NCBI GenBank assembly: GCA_947504795.1
Contig: CANNJG010000095.1
Coordinates: 1-7,348 of the forward strand
Reading direction: 5' to 3'
Length of the DNA stretch: 7,348 nt
DNA from: Legionellaceae bacterium
Lineage (GTDB): Bacteria; Pseudomonadota; Gammaproteobacteria; Legionellales; Legionellaceae
The translations under genes were made by a program, and so were the position numbers. Positions 1 to 5,602 of this stretch are shown piece by piece. Numbering within the stretch: the stretch's first letter is position 1; every line of letters begins with the position of its first letter. The notes below the pieces were generated by a model that was not told the DNA's origin, did no database searches, and saw only the letters and a list, made by a program, of their open reading frames with translations.

Positions 1-116
1 TCGCACTTTACTTCAATGCTCATGACCACCACTCTTAATAGCAGCCACTTGAAGTGGTTTGAAGCCTGCTCCTGATAGCCGATTTCGGTGGGCCTACCAC
101 CATCTTCCCTACAGCT
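1..116. other. Unidentified structured stretch beside the transposase remnant
   Basis: No open reading frame of useful length could be supported here on either strand. The stretch looks richer in GC than its surroundings. It contains two compact inverted repeats: CCACTT-G-AAGTGG at 45-57, flanked by AGCAG (40-44) and CTGCT (66-70), and GGTGG-GCCTA-CCACC at 87-101. It lies directly downstream of the truncated transposase on the minus strand. It may be the remains of another mobile element that cut off the transposase, or of a structured RNA, but I cannot assign it to a family. Confidence 0.3.
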
Positions 117-515
117 TTACAACATTTCACGACGAATCCTTTTGTCGCTTAGAAGGGGTTGAGCTGATGCCTTACATGAGCTGATGTAGAAGCGTGTATC
201 AATGGTTTTAAAATCACGGCCTTCCCGAATGCTCTCTACCATGATTACACTGGTTAGTTTTTTCCACTTCATGCCTTCTGGCATATGCTTTTTGTATTTT
301 TTAAAATCAATGGCATAGGCACGGCGGGTCTCGACACGCCCATGTCCGGCATCAGTCTCTTCATGGAAATCATGCTCAACATTTTTAAATTTGGCCTCTT
401 TTGCGAATGTTAAAATTGACACAATTTCCTCATGAAAATTTCCCTGATTACCCTTTAGTGCAAGCAAGTAATCGCCTTGTTGTTTTACAATTTGTTCAGA
501 AAAAAATAATCTCAA
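117..515 (-). pseudogene. ISAs1-family transposase, C-terminal-half fragment (dead)
   Basis: This minus-strand frame encodes a 132-residue piece of an ISAs1-family (H-repeat type) DDE transposase. Diagnostic stretches are GDYLLALKGNQGNFHEE (residues 14-30), the GHGRVETRR block (58-66), VIMVESIRE (90-98) and TRFYISS (107-113). Full members are about 370-380 residues long. The two catalytic Asp residues normally lie before this piece and the catalytic Glu (in the HWxIEN block) just after FYISS. All three are therefore absent and the fragment cannot act. The similarity ends near residue 122, after which the frame runs through unrelated sequence to a stop. The predicted TTG start has no meaning: the frame is just what remains open after an upstream deletion. 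The family call is from sequence memory, but several motifs agree. Confidence 0.82.
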
Positions 516-591
516 TCAAAGGATAGCGTTTAGTTCTATCAATTCGTGGATCTTCCAATGCCTTAAAGTGTGATAACAAGTCCGCTTGCAT
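496..591 (-). pseudogene. ISAs1-family transposase, N-terminal fragment (31 codons)
   Basis: Reading the minus strand from an ATG at 591-589 gives 31 residues: MQADLLSHFKALEDPRIDR, then TKRYPLIEIIFF and a stop at 498-496. The pattern LLxHFxxLxDPRxxRxKRYPLIEI is the start of the transposase-associated N-terminal domain of the ISAs1 family. A G-rich stretch (GGGGG, 596-600 on the plus strand) lies upstream and could be its ribosome binding site. The normal continuation (VSAV..GAEGW and on through the DDE core) is missing. Instead the sequence passes, in a different frame, straight into the C-terminal-half fragment at about position 500-508. This indicates an internal deletion of roughly 190 codons, next to a run of T (minus strand). 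Confidence 0.72.
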
Positions 592-791
592 GATGCCCCC
601 TGTAAAAAAGGAACATTTGATCATCTCTGATGTCGTTTGTCGATCCCTACAATATATATATCGTCTGAATTATGGCGTCAGCCATGATTTAGATGATCTT
701 GCCCTGAGTATGTCGCTAAGACTTGCTTACGCGCCTTAAAAAACTGTATTATCTTGGAGTTAAATCCTCTCAGTCATGCTTAGGAATAATT
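592..791. other. Intergenic region between the IS remnant and glyS
   Basis: No gene is supported here. The stretch should contain the outer end of the ISAs1-type element and the glyS promoter, but I could not fix the terminal inverted repeat of the element. Visible features are an AT dinucleotide run (651-660) and a small hairpin ATGGC-GTCA-GCCAT (672-685). No -35/-10 pair with acceptable spacing was found, and no T-box leader is recognisable. A frame continuous with glyS opens at TTG 723 but lacks family-like residues. Confidence 0.35.
781..785 (+). promoter_or_regulatory. Ribosome binding site fixing the glyS start
   Basis: TAGGA at 781-785 lies 6 nt before the ATG at 792. It supports that ATG over the in-frame TTG at 723, which would add 23 residues with no counterpart in the family. 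Confidence 0.6.
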
Positions 792-2177
792 ATGCCAGCA
801 AAAAATCTCGAAGAAGTCGTCTCTTTATGCAAAAGAAGGGGATTTATATTTCAAAGTGGCGAGATTTATGGCGGCTTACAAGGTGTCTATGATTACGGTC
901 CTTTAGGCGTCGAGCTTAAAAACAATCTGAAAGCAGCTTGGTGGTCGGCGAATATTTATGAACGCGATGATATTGTTGGTCTCGATTCGTCTATTTTGTC
1001 GCATCGCGCTGTGTTTTGCTATTCCGGGCACGAAGATACCTTTGCTGATATGATGGTAGATTGTTATGAGTGTAAACGCCGTTGGCGTGCAGATCATGTT
1101 GTAAATGGTCAATGCGAGAGTTGTGGTTCGAAGAACTTTACCGAAGCTCGTCCGTTTAATATGATGTTTAAGACGAATGTTGGCCCAGTTCAAGATCAGG
1201 CGGCTTTCGCGTATTTACGCCCTGAAACAGCCCAAGGTATATTTTCAAATTTTAAAAATGTGATCGATTCGACCCCTCAAAAGTTGCCTTTTGGGATTGC
1301 GCAAATTGGAAAAGCATTTCGTAACGAAATTACCCCTAGAAACTTTATCTTTCGGGTACGAGAATTTGAACAAATGGAAATCGAATTTTTTGTCAAACCA
1401 GGTGAAGACGAAGCGTGGCATGATACGTGGGTCGATACGCGCTTGGCTTGGTGGATAAAGCAGGGTATTCCGCGAGAGCATCTGCAACTTCTGAACCAAG
1501 AGAAAGCAGATTTAGCGCATTATGCGAAAAAAACGGTGGATATTCTCTACCATTTTCCTCATGGATTTGAAGAAATTGAAGGCATTGCCAATAGAACGGA
1601 TTTTGATTTGGGTTCTCACACACGCCATCAATCAGAATTAAATCTGACAGCACAAGTAAAGCAAAATCCGGAAAGTACTGCAAAATTAGCGATGTTGGAT
1701 CTCGATACCAATGCCTTTGTGGTGCCCTACGTGATTGAGCCGTCTGCGGGGGTGGATAGGGGCGTATTAGCGATTTTAGTTGAAAGCTATACGGAAGAAA
1801 CGTTAGGTGATGGCAAACAACGTATTGTTTTAAAGTTGAAACCCCATTTGGCTCCGATTAAAGTTGCAGTGATTCCCTTAGCGCGAAATAATGAGACATT
1901 GGTCGCAAAAGCTAAAGCGATTAAGCAGCAGATGCAAGCCTTGGCTATCGGTCGTGTTTCGTACGAAGATAGTGGTAATATTGGTAAGAGCTATCGTCGA
2001 CACGATGAAATAGGCACACCTTTATGTGTGACGGTTGATTTTGATACGATCGGAAAAAGTGAAGAAACGGATAATCATGATACGGTTACCGTTCGTGACC
2101 GAGATTCTATGCAACAAACCCGAGTTCCCGTTGCGGAGTTAGCAAGTTTTATTCGTGATTATTTTTTAAAGAGTTGA
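792..2177 (+). CDS. glyS: Glycyl-tRNA synthetase, single-chain alpha2 type
   Basis: This enzyme charges tRNA-Gly with glycine using ATP in the cytoplasm. The 461-residue length fits the single-chain class IIa form, not the separate GlyQ/GlyS (alpha2beta2) form usual in gammaproteobacteria. Visible in order are the N-terminal block [20 protein letters not shown] (22-41); a four-cysteine zinc site, C91/C94 and C108/C111, before ARPFNMMF (119-126); RPETAQGIF (143-151); motif 2, [20 protein letters not shown] (176-195); [16 protein letters not shown] (261-276); and motif 3, [13 protein letters not shown] (312-324). The anticodon-binding domain starts near [12 protein letters not shown] (353-364) and includes [18 protein letters not shown] (393-410). 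All signature residues are present, so it should be active. The start is the ATG with an SD site 6 nt upstream. The next gene begins 113 bp downstream, with no clear terminator between. Confidence 0.95.
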   Translation: MPAKNLEEVVSLCKRRGFIFQSGEIYGGLQGVYDYGPLGVELKNNLKAAWWSANIYERDDIVGLDSSILSHRAVFCYSGHEDTFADMMVDCYECKRRWRADHVVNGQCESCGSKNFTEARPFNMMFKTNVGPVQDQAAFAYLRPETAQGIFSNFKNVIDSTPQKLPFGIAQIGKAFRNEITPRNFIFRVREFEQMEIEFFVKPGEDEAWHDTWVDTRLAWWIKQGIPREHLQLLNQEKADLAHYAKKTVDILYHFPHGFEEIEGIANRTDFDLGSHTRHQSELNLTAQVKQNPESTAKLAMLDLDTNAFVVPYVIEPSAGVDRGVLAILVESYTEETLGDGKQRIVLKLKPHLAPIKVAVIPLARNNETLVAKAKAIKQQMQALAIGRVSYEDSGNIGKSYRRHDEIGTPLCVTVDFDTIGKSEETDNHDTVTVRDRDSMQQTRVPVAELASFIRDYFLKS

Positions 2178-2277
2178 TCGCATCTGGCGCGCAGCGCAGG
2201 ATCTCTCATAGCAGTAATCTTCAAGATCAGGGAGATTGTTCACAGGGATCCAGATAATACGTGATTTTATTCGTCAA

Positions 2278-2282
2278 AAGGA
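2278..2282 (+). promoter_or_regulatory. Ribosome binding site fixing the hydrolase start
   Basis: AAGGA at 2278-2282 lies 8 nt before ATG 2291. This favours that start over the in-frame GTG at 2261, which would place ten polar residues before the hydrophobic anchor. Confidence 0.6.
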
Positions 2283-2290
2283 CTGACACT

Positions 2291-3088
2291 ATGTTAAAAC
2301 AATTCATTGTCGTGTTGTGTGTCTGCTTCGCTAGCGCTTTAGGGTTGGTCTATGTTTTTCAACGACATTTAATGTACTCGCCACTCAAGACGCGGCCGAC
2401 GTTAATTGACTACCAAGCGACGGATTTGTTAGAAGTGACCTTGTCCACTCAAGATAATCTGTCCTTATTGTCTTGGTATCGTCCGGCACAAGCGCGTCAA
2501 CCTAGCGTATTGATTTTACATGGAAACGCTGGACATATCGGTGGTCGTATGCCCTTGGCACGGCAATTCATCCAGTCAGGATTTGGGGTATTTCTTTTGG
2601 AGTATCGAGGATATGGGGGCAATCCGGGGTCGCCTACCGAGACTGGTCTCTACGACGATGCACGCACAGCCATGCATTTTTTGCAGAAGCAAGGTATCCC
2701 GCTAAATCAGATTGTTGTATACGGGGAATCGTTGGGAACCGCAGTAGCCACCCAGGTAGCCACTGAATACCCTGTGGGTTGTGTGGTATTACAATCACCC
2801 TTAACGTCAATGTCGAGTTTGGCGCGGTTGCATTATCCTTGGTTGCCGATTAAACCAATTGATAAATATGATTCGCTATCTCGAATTACTCAAGTACATG
2901 CACCGTTACTTGTGTTGCACGGCAAGGATGATACGTTGGTGCCTTTCGATGAAGGAAAAACCTTGTTTTTAAAAGCCAATGAGCCTAAAACTTTTATCGC
3001 TATTGATAATAAAGGCCACAGTGATTTATGGGGTCAAGCGTTTTATATGTCCGTGGTTGATTTTATTAAGACAACTTGTGTGAAATAA
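2291..3088 (+). CDS. Membrane-anchored alpha/beta hydrolase, Bem46/ABHD13-like
   Basis: The 265-residue protein is a predicted serine hydrolase held in the inner membrane by one N-terminal hydrophobic helix (about residues 4-22), with the catalytic domain probably on the periplasmic side. Fold markers are the oxyanion-hole strand SVLILHGNAGH (72-82), YRGYGGNPGSPTE (105-117), the nucleophile elbow GESLG (Ser147), the acid in HGKDDTLVP (Asp214, following HGxxDxxVP) and the histidine in NKGH (His243). The full triad is intact. HGNAGH with YRGYG is characteristic of the Bem46/ABHD13 group (COG1073), which includes E. coli YfhR. Substrates of these bacterial members are largely unknown, so none is proposed. 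pdxJ starts 10 bp after the stop, so the two are probably co-transcribed, though a shared function does not follow. Confidence 0.85.
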   Translation: MLKQFIVVLCVCFASALGLVYVFQRHLMYSPLKTRPTLIDYQATDLLEVTLSTQDNLSLLSWYRPAQARQPSVLILHGNAGHIGGRMPLARQFIQSGFGVFLLEYRGYGGNPGSPTETGLYDDARTAMHFLQKQGIPLNQIVVYGESLGTAVATQVATEYPVGCVVLQSPLTSMSSLARLHYPWLPIKPIDKYDSLSRITQVHAPLLVLHGKDDTLVPFDEGKTLFLKANEPKTFIAIDNKGHSDLWGQAFYMSVVDFIKTTCVK

Positions 3089-3098
3089 CGAGGCGGGA

Positions 3099-3824
3099 AT
3101 GACAAAACTCAGTGTCAATGTGAATAAGCTTGCTACGCTTCGCAATGCTCGCGGTAAGAATAACCCAGATGTTTTGAAAATGTCTTTGGACATCATTCGT
3201 TATGGCGCACAGGGGATAACCGTTCACCCGCGGCCGGATGGGCGGCATATTCGCGTAAAGGATGTGTACGCTCTTGCTGAAGCCATTGATGTTGAATTTA
3301 ATATCGAGGGGTACCCCGATGAACCATTTTTAAAATTGGTCACATCCGTTCGGCCTGCTCAATGCACCTTAGTACCGGATCCACCGCATGTTTTAACCTC
3401 TAATGCGGGCTGGGAAATAGTTAGGCATGCTGATTTTTTGAAAACAGTGATAGCGCGTTTGCACGAAGAAGGTATTCGAACCGCCTTATTTATCGATCCA
3501 ATGCAGATAACCGCACAAGATATTGCAGCCTTGGTGACCGTTAAGACCGACAGAGTAGAGTTATACACAGAAGCGTATGCCGAAGCGTATGGTACGCCAG
3601 ACGTCCGCACTATTGTTGCTCAATACGAAGCTGTTGCATTAACCGTCTACGAATTAGGGATTGGATTGAATGCAGGTCATGATTTGAATCTAGATAATTT
3701 AACTGATTTTATCCGGACTATTCCAATGATTGACGAAGTATCTATCGGCCATGCTCTGATTTGTGATGCTTTATACTGGGGCATGCAAGACACCGTGGCG
3801 CGGTATTTGGCGTGTTTGCAGTAG
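3099..3824 (+). CDS. pdxJ: Pyridoxine 5'-phosphate synthase PdxJ
   Basis: PdxJ condenses 3-amino-1-hydroxyacetone 1-phosphate with 1-deoxy-D-xylulose 5-phosphate to pyridoxine 5'-phosphate, the last ring-forming step of the DXP-dependent vitamin B6 pathway. The 241 residues match the family length and a single TIM barrel. Signatures are KLATLRNARG (10-19), GITVHPRPDGRHI (39-51) with His43, Arg45 and His50 in the expected places, Glu70 in FNIEGYP, Glu154 in VELYTE, His194 in NAGHDL and the phosphate-binding SIGHAL (215-220). The protein begins SVNVNK where E. coli has GVNIDH, and carries FNIEGYP, TLVPD and TSNAGW. From memory these are typical of Bacteroidota-type PdxJ, not the enterobacterial type, which hints at transfer or an uncommon lineage. 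The ATG lies 10 bp after the hydrolase stop, with GAGGCGGG as the SD region. Confidence 0.93.
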   Translation: MTKLSVNVNKLATLRNARGKNNPDVLKMSLDIIRYGAQGITVHPRPDGRHIRVKDVYALAEAIDVEFNIEGYPDEPFLKLVTSVRPAQCTLVPDPPHVLTSNAGWEIVRHADFLKTVIARLHEEGIRTALFIDPMQITAQDIAALVTVKTDRVELYTEAYAEAYGTPDVRTIVAQYEAVALTVYELGIGLNAGHDLNLDNLTDFIRTIPMIDEVSIGHALICDALYWGMQDTVARYLACLQ

Positions 3825-3888
3825 AGGAACCGCTTCGCTTTATTCCAGCTTCGATTTTGAGACCTCCTCATGTTTTTTTTCAAACCTC

Positions 3889-3897
3889 TGCTATGCT
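3889..3897 (+). promoter_or_regulatory. Possible extended -10 promoter for the small membrane protein
   Basis: TGCTATGCT at 3889-3897 fits the extended -10 form TGn-TATnnT. No convincing -35 hexamer is present at 15-18 bp, which extended -10 promoters can tolerate. Transcription would start about 25 bp before the gene's ATG. Moderate to low certainty. Confidence 0.35.
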
Positions 3898-3915
3898 TAA
3901 ATGGTACATTAATTC

Positions 3916-3922
3916 AGGAGGA
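3916..3922 (+). promoter_or_regulatory. Strong ribosome binding site
   Basis: AGGAGGA at 3916-3922 is close to the perfect anti-16S complement and lies 4 nt before ATG 3927. It decides the start against the in-frame ATG at 3870, which would add 19 residues lacking membrane-helix character. Confidence 0.75.
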
Positions 3923-3926
3923 TAGC

Positions 3927-4310
3927 ATGGGTAAAATATATTTGGCTTCAGTCATGGCTGCGTATTTGGTAATTTTTGGTTTGTTTATGTTGATTCATCC
4001 TAAACATATTCAAGCCGTTTTAAAGGAAATTATTGCTAAGAAAGCGTTAGTGTTTTTCAATGGTATTATCTGTATTATTTTAGGGTTATTGATGGTGTTT
4101 AGCCACAATGTATGGACGCATAATTGGCAAATGGTTGTGACATTGGTGGCATGGCTGATTTTACTGACGGGTTTGTTACGTTTGTTTTTTCCTGAAGCTG
4201 CTTTCAAGTGGATGCGTATGTTGATACAGAGTAAACAATACGTACTGGGTCAAGGGTTCATTCTCTTGGTGATTGGTATTTATATATTTTTTAATCTTTA
4301 CTTCCAATAA
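3927..4310 (+). CDS. Small four-helix integral membrane protein, function unknown
   Basis: This encodes 127 residues dominated by four hydrophobic segments, at about residues 5-24, 40-59, 67-88 and 105-124. They are joined by short polar loops: a basic one (HPKHIQAVLKEIIAKK, 24-39) and HNVWTHNW (60-67). Conserved-looking motifs are FNGIICIILGLLMVFSHNVW and AWLILLTGLLRLFFPE. I think homologues of similar size exist in other gammaproteobacteria as uncharacterised membrane proteins, but I cannot name a family with confidence. No transporter or catalytic signature is visible. The gene has an excellent SD site and a possible separate promoter, and lies between pdxJ (102 bp upstream) and queA (278 bp downstream), so it may be its own transcription unit. 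Confidence 0.75.
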   Translation: MGKIYLASVMAAYLVIFGLFMLIHPKHIQAVLKEIIAKKALVFFNGIICIILGLLMVFSHNVWTHNWQMVVTLVAWLILLTGLLRLFFPEAAFKWMRMLIQSKQYVLGQGFILLVIGIYIFFNLYFQ

Positions 4311-4386
4311 TACACATTTAGACATTTCGTGGTTTCTCCAAGAGGCGTCTGTCTCAGTTTTGACTCTGTAGTGGCAGTTTAAGACG

Positions 4387-4407
4387 TCCCGCGGCTTGTC
4401 CGCGGGA
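4387..4407. repeat. GC-rich palindromic hairpin (intergenic repeat type)
   Basis: TCCCGCGG (4387-4394), loop CTTGT, CCGCGGGA (4400-4407): an exact 8-bp stem with a 5-nt loop, embedded as GACG-palindrome-TCTA. The core resembles the dispersed intergenic palindromes of several intracellular bacteria, including Rickettsia-type elements in which GGCTTG sits in the loop region. This likeness is from memory. No U-run follows, so it is not an intrinsic terminator. Confidence 0.65.
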
Positions 4408-4443
4408 TCTAACGTTTAGGGTGAGTGAAAACCACACATAATC

Positions 4444-4472
4444 TTGCCCGAGGCAGTACCTGGCTCGGGCAA
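4444..4472. promoter_or_regulatory. Near-perfect 29-nt palindrome upstream of queA, possible operator
   Basis: TTGCCCGAG (4444-4452) and CTCGGGCAA (4464-4472) are exact reverse complements. Inside them CAG (4454-4456) and CTG (4460-4462) also pair around TAC, with only the two G residues at 4453 and 4463 unmatched. The element is symmetric about position 4458 and reaches into the -35 zone of the extended -10 at 4478-4486. That position suits an operator. It could instead be a second intergenic hairpin repeat. No T-run follows in either direction, so a terminator is unlikely. Confidence 0.5.
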
Positions 4473-4477
4473 AATCA

Positions 4478-4486
4478 TGTTAGAAT
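4478..4486 (+). promoter_or_regulatory. Extended -10 promoter for the queA operon
   Basis: TGTTAGAAT at 4478-4486 is an extended -10 (TGn) followed by TAGAAT, matching TATAAT at five of six bases. No good -35 hexamer is found at the standard spacing: that zone is filled by the palindrome ending at 4472. Transcription would begin near 4493, giving an untranslated leader of about 95 nt before queA. Confidence 0.45.
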
Positions 4487-4527
4487 ACGTCGTTTTACTA
4501 TAGACGGACCTATTCAAAGTGGAGTAT

Positions 4528-4578
4528 ATGATGACGTATATCGTAGTATTTTATCCCCCAAAATTAACTAGCTGCTGA
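4528..4578 (+). CDS. Possible leader peptide ORF upstream of queA
   Basis: GTGGAG (4519-4524) stands ahead of two adjacent ATG codons (4528 and 4531). They open a frame of 16 or 15 residues, MMTYIVVFYPPKLTSC, ending in TGA at 4576-4578. The stop lies 10 nt before the queA TTG start, close enough for translational coupling. The site is clearly better than the one for queA. The peptide contains Pro-Pro but no run of a single amino acid of the attenuator kind. It may be a real leader ORF, or chance created by decay of an older queA start region. Confidence 0.35.
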   Translation: MMTYIVVFYPPKLTSC

Positions 4579-4588
4579 GTATCTTAAA

Positions 4589-5602
4589 TTGAAAACTACT
4601 GATTTTTATTTTAATTTACCGCCGGAATTGATTGCTCAATATCCCTTGGCGCAACGCAGTGATTCACGTTTATTCGTATATGACCGGAGAAAAGAAACGC
4701 ATGTACATAGCCATTTTCGCGATTTGGCTGCATATTTACGTGCGGGTGATTTACTCGTGTTTAATGATAGTCGAGTGATACCTGCGCGTTTATATGGGCA
4801 TAAAGCCAGTGGCGGACGGGTTGAGCTCTTGGTTGAGCGCATCGTTAATGACCATGAGTTCTTGGCACATATCAAAGCCAGCAAAGCGCCAAAAGCCGGT
4901 ATGCGGATTCATTTGACTGCTGGTTGGGAAATTGAGGTCTTGGCAAAGCGTGCAGATTTGTATGAATGTCGTGCTATGGGTGCAGTGGAAATGATGTTAG
5001 AAGCGATTGGACATATTCCTTTGCCTTTGTACATCACGCGCGAAGATGAAGCGTCGGACCTCCAACGCTACCAAACCGTCTATGCGAAATACAAAGGCTC
5101 AGTTGCTGCACCGACAGCCGGATTGCATTTTGATGAGGCACTTCTTGCGCAATTAACCGCAAAGGGCATAGGATTGGCATATACCACCTTGCATGTAGGC
5201 GCCGGGACGTTTCGGCCTGTGCGGTGTGAACAGATTGCGGATCATGCGATGCATTCTGAATGGTTTACCCTATCTCAATCCTTATGTGACGCGGTAGCCG
5301 CGACCCGTGCGAGGGGTGGGCGGGTGGTTGCGGTCGGAACGACGGCACTTAGAGCGCTTGAATCAGCTGCTGAGGGTGGCGTGCTCGAACCCTGTTGTCG
5401 CGAGACGCGTATTTTTATTAAACCAGGGTATACGTTCCAAGTCTGTGATGGGCTGATTACCAATTTTCATGTACCGGAGTCTACCTTATTAATGTTAGTA
5501 TCTGCGTTAATTGGTTATGAACAGACCATGGCCTTATATCAAATAGCCATTGCTGCAGGCTATCGTTTTTTAAGTTATGGCGACGCGAGCTTATTACTAT
5601 GA
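4589..5602 (+). CDS. queA: S-adenosylmethionine:tRNA ribosyltransferase-isomerase QueA
   Basis: QueA transfers and isomerises the ribosyl part of S-adenosylmethionine onto preQ1 in tRNA, making epoxyqueuosine at wobble position 34 of GUN-anticodon tRNAs. The 337 residues cover the family from start to end. Signatures are DLLVFNDSRVIPARLYG (54-70), HKASGGRVELLVER (71-84), HIKASKAPKAG (94-104), SVAAPTAGLHFDE (171-183), TLHVGAGTFRPVR (200-212), HSEW (222-225), VAVGTTALRALESA (247-260), IFIKPGY (275-281) and LITNFHVPESTLLMLVSA (289-306). It ends in FLSYGDASLLL, where shorter members stop. The start is TTG: the family-like KTTDF follows at once, the frame closes upstream at TAA 4565-4567, and it contains no ATG or GTG before 4589. 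The SD is weak (GAG at 4577-4579), so expression may depend on the leader ORF. The stop overlaps the next start (ATGA). Confidence 0.95.
   Translation: MKTTDFYFNLPPELIAQYPLAQRSDSRLFVYDRRKETHVHSHFRDLAAYLRAGDLLVFNDSRVIPARLYGHKASGGRVELLVERIVNDHEFLAHIKASKAPKAGMRIHLTAGWEIEVLAKRADLYECRAMGAVEMMLEAIGHIPLPLYITREDEASDLQRYQTVYAKYKGSVAAPTAGLHFDEALLAQLTAKGIGLAYTTLHVGAGTFRPVRCEQIADHAMHSEWFTLSQSLCDAVAATRARGGRVVAVGTTALRALESAAEGGVLEPCCRETRIFIKPGYTFQVCDGLITNFHVPESTLLMLVSALIGYEQTMALYQIAIAAGYRFLSYGDASLLL

Noticed and set aside
161..186. Direct repeat GAGCTGATG at 161-169 and 178-186
   Set aside because: It is a short repeat inside the transposase fragment, with no sign of a target-site duplication or an array.
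723..791. A 23-residue N-terminal extension of GlyRS from TTG 723
   Set aside because: It has no family counterpart, and ATG 792 has a well-placed SD site (TAGGA, 6 nt spacing) and begins with typical GlyRS sequence.
592..791. T-box riboswitch or clear sigma-70 promoter upstream of glyS
   Set aside because: No T-box specifier/antiterminator layout is visible, and candidate hexamers such as TTGTCG (637) have no -10 at proper spacing.
2184..2202. Hairpin around GCGC-GCA-GCGC downstream of glyS as a terminator
   Set aside because: The stem is short and bulged and no T-run follows, so it is not convincing.
2261..2290. GTG start for the hydrolase at 2261
   Set aside because: It has no good SD, and ATG 2291 has AAGGA 8 nt upstream and begins directly with the membrane anchor.
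3870..3926. Longer membrane protein from ATG 3870
   Set aside because: The near-perfect AGGAGGA before ATG 3927 and the overlap of the extra part with promoter-like sequence favour the shorter form.
4444..4472. Intrinsic terminator after the membrane protein gene
   Set aside because: The stem is strong, but no T-run follows it on either strand.
4636..4884. Minus-strand open frames inside queA (and similar ones inside glyS, pdxJ and the orphan gene)
   Set aside because: They lie opposite strongly conserved genes, have arbitrary composition and no SD-start pairs, so they are shadow frames.
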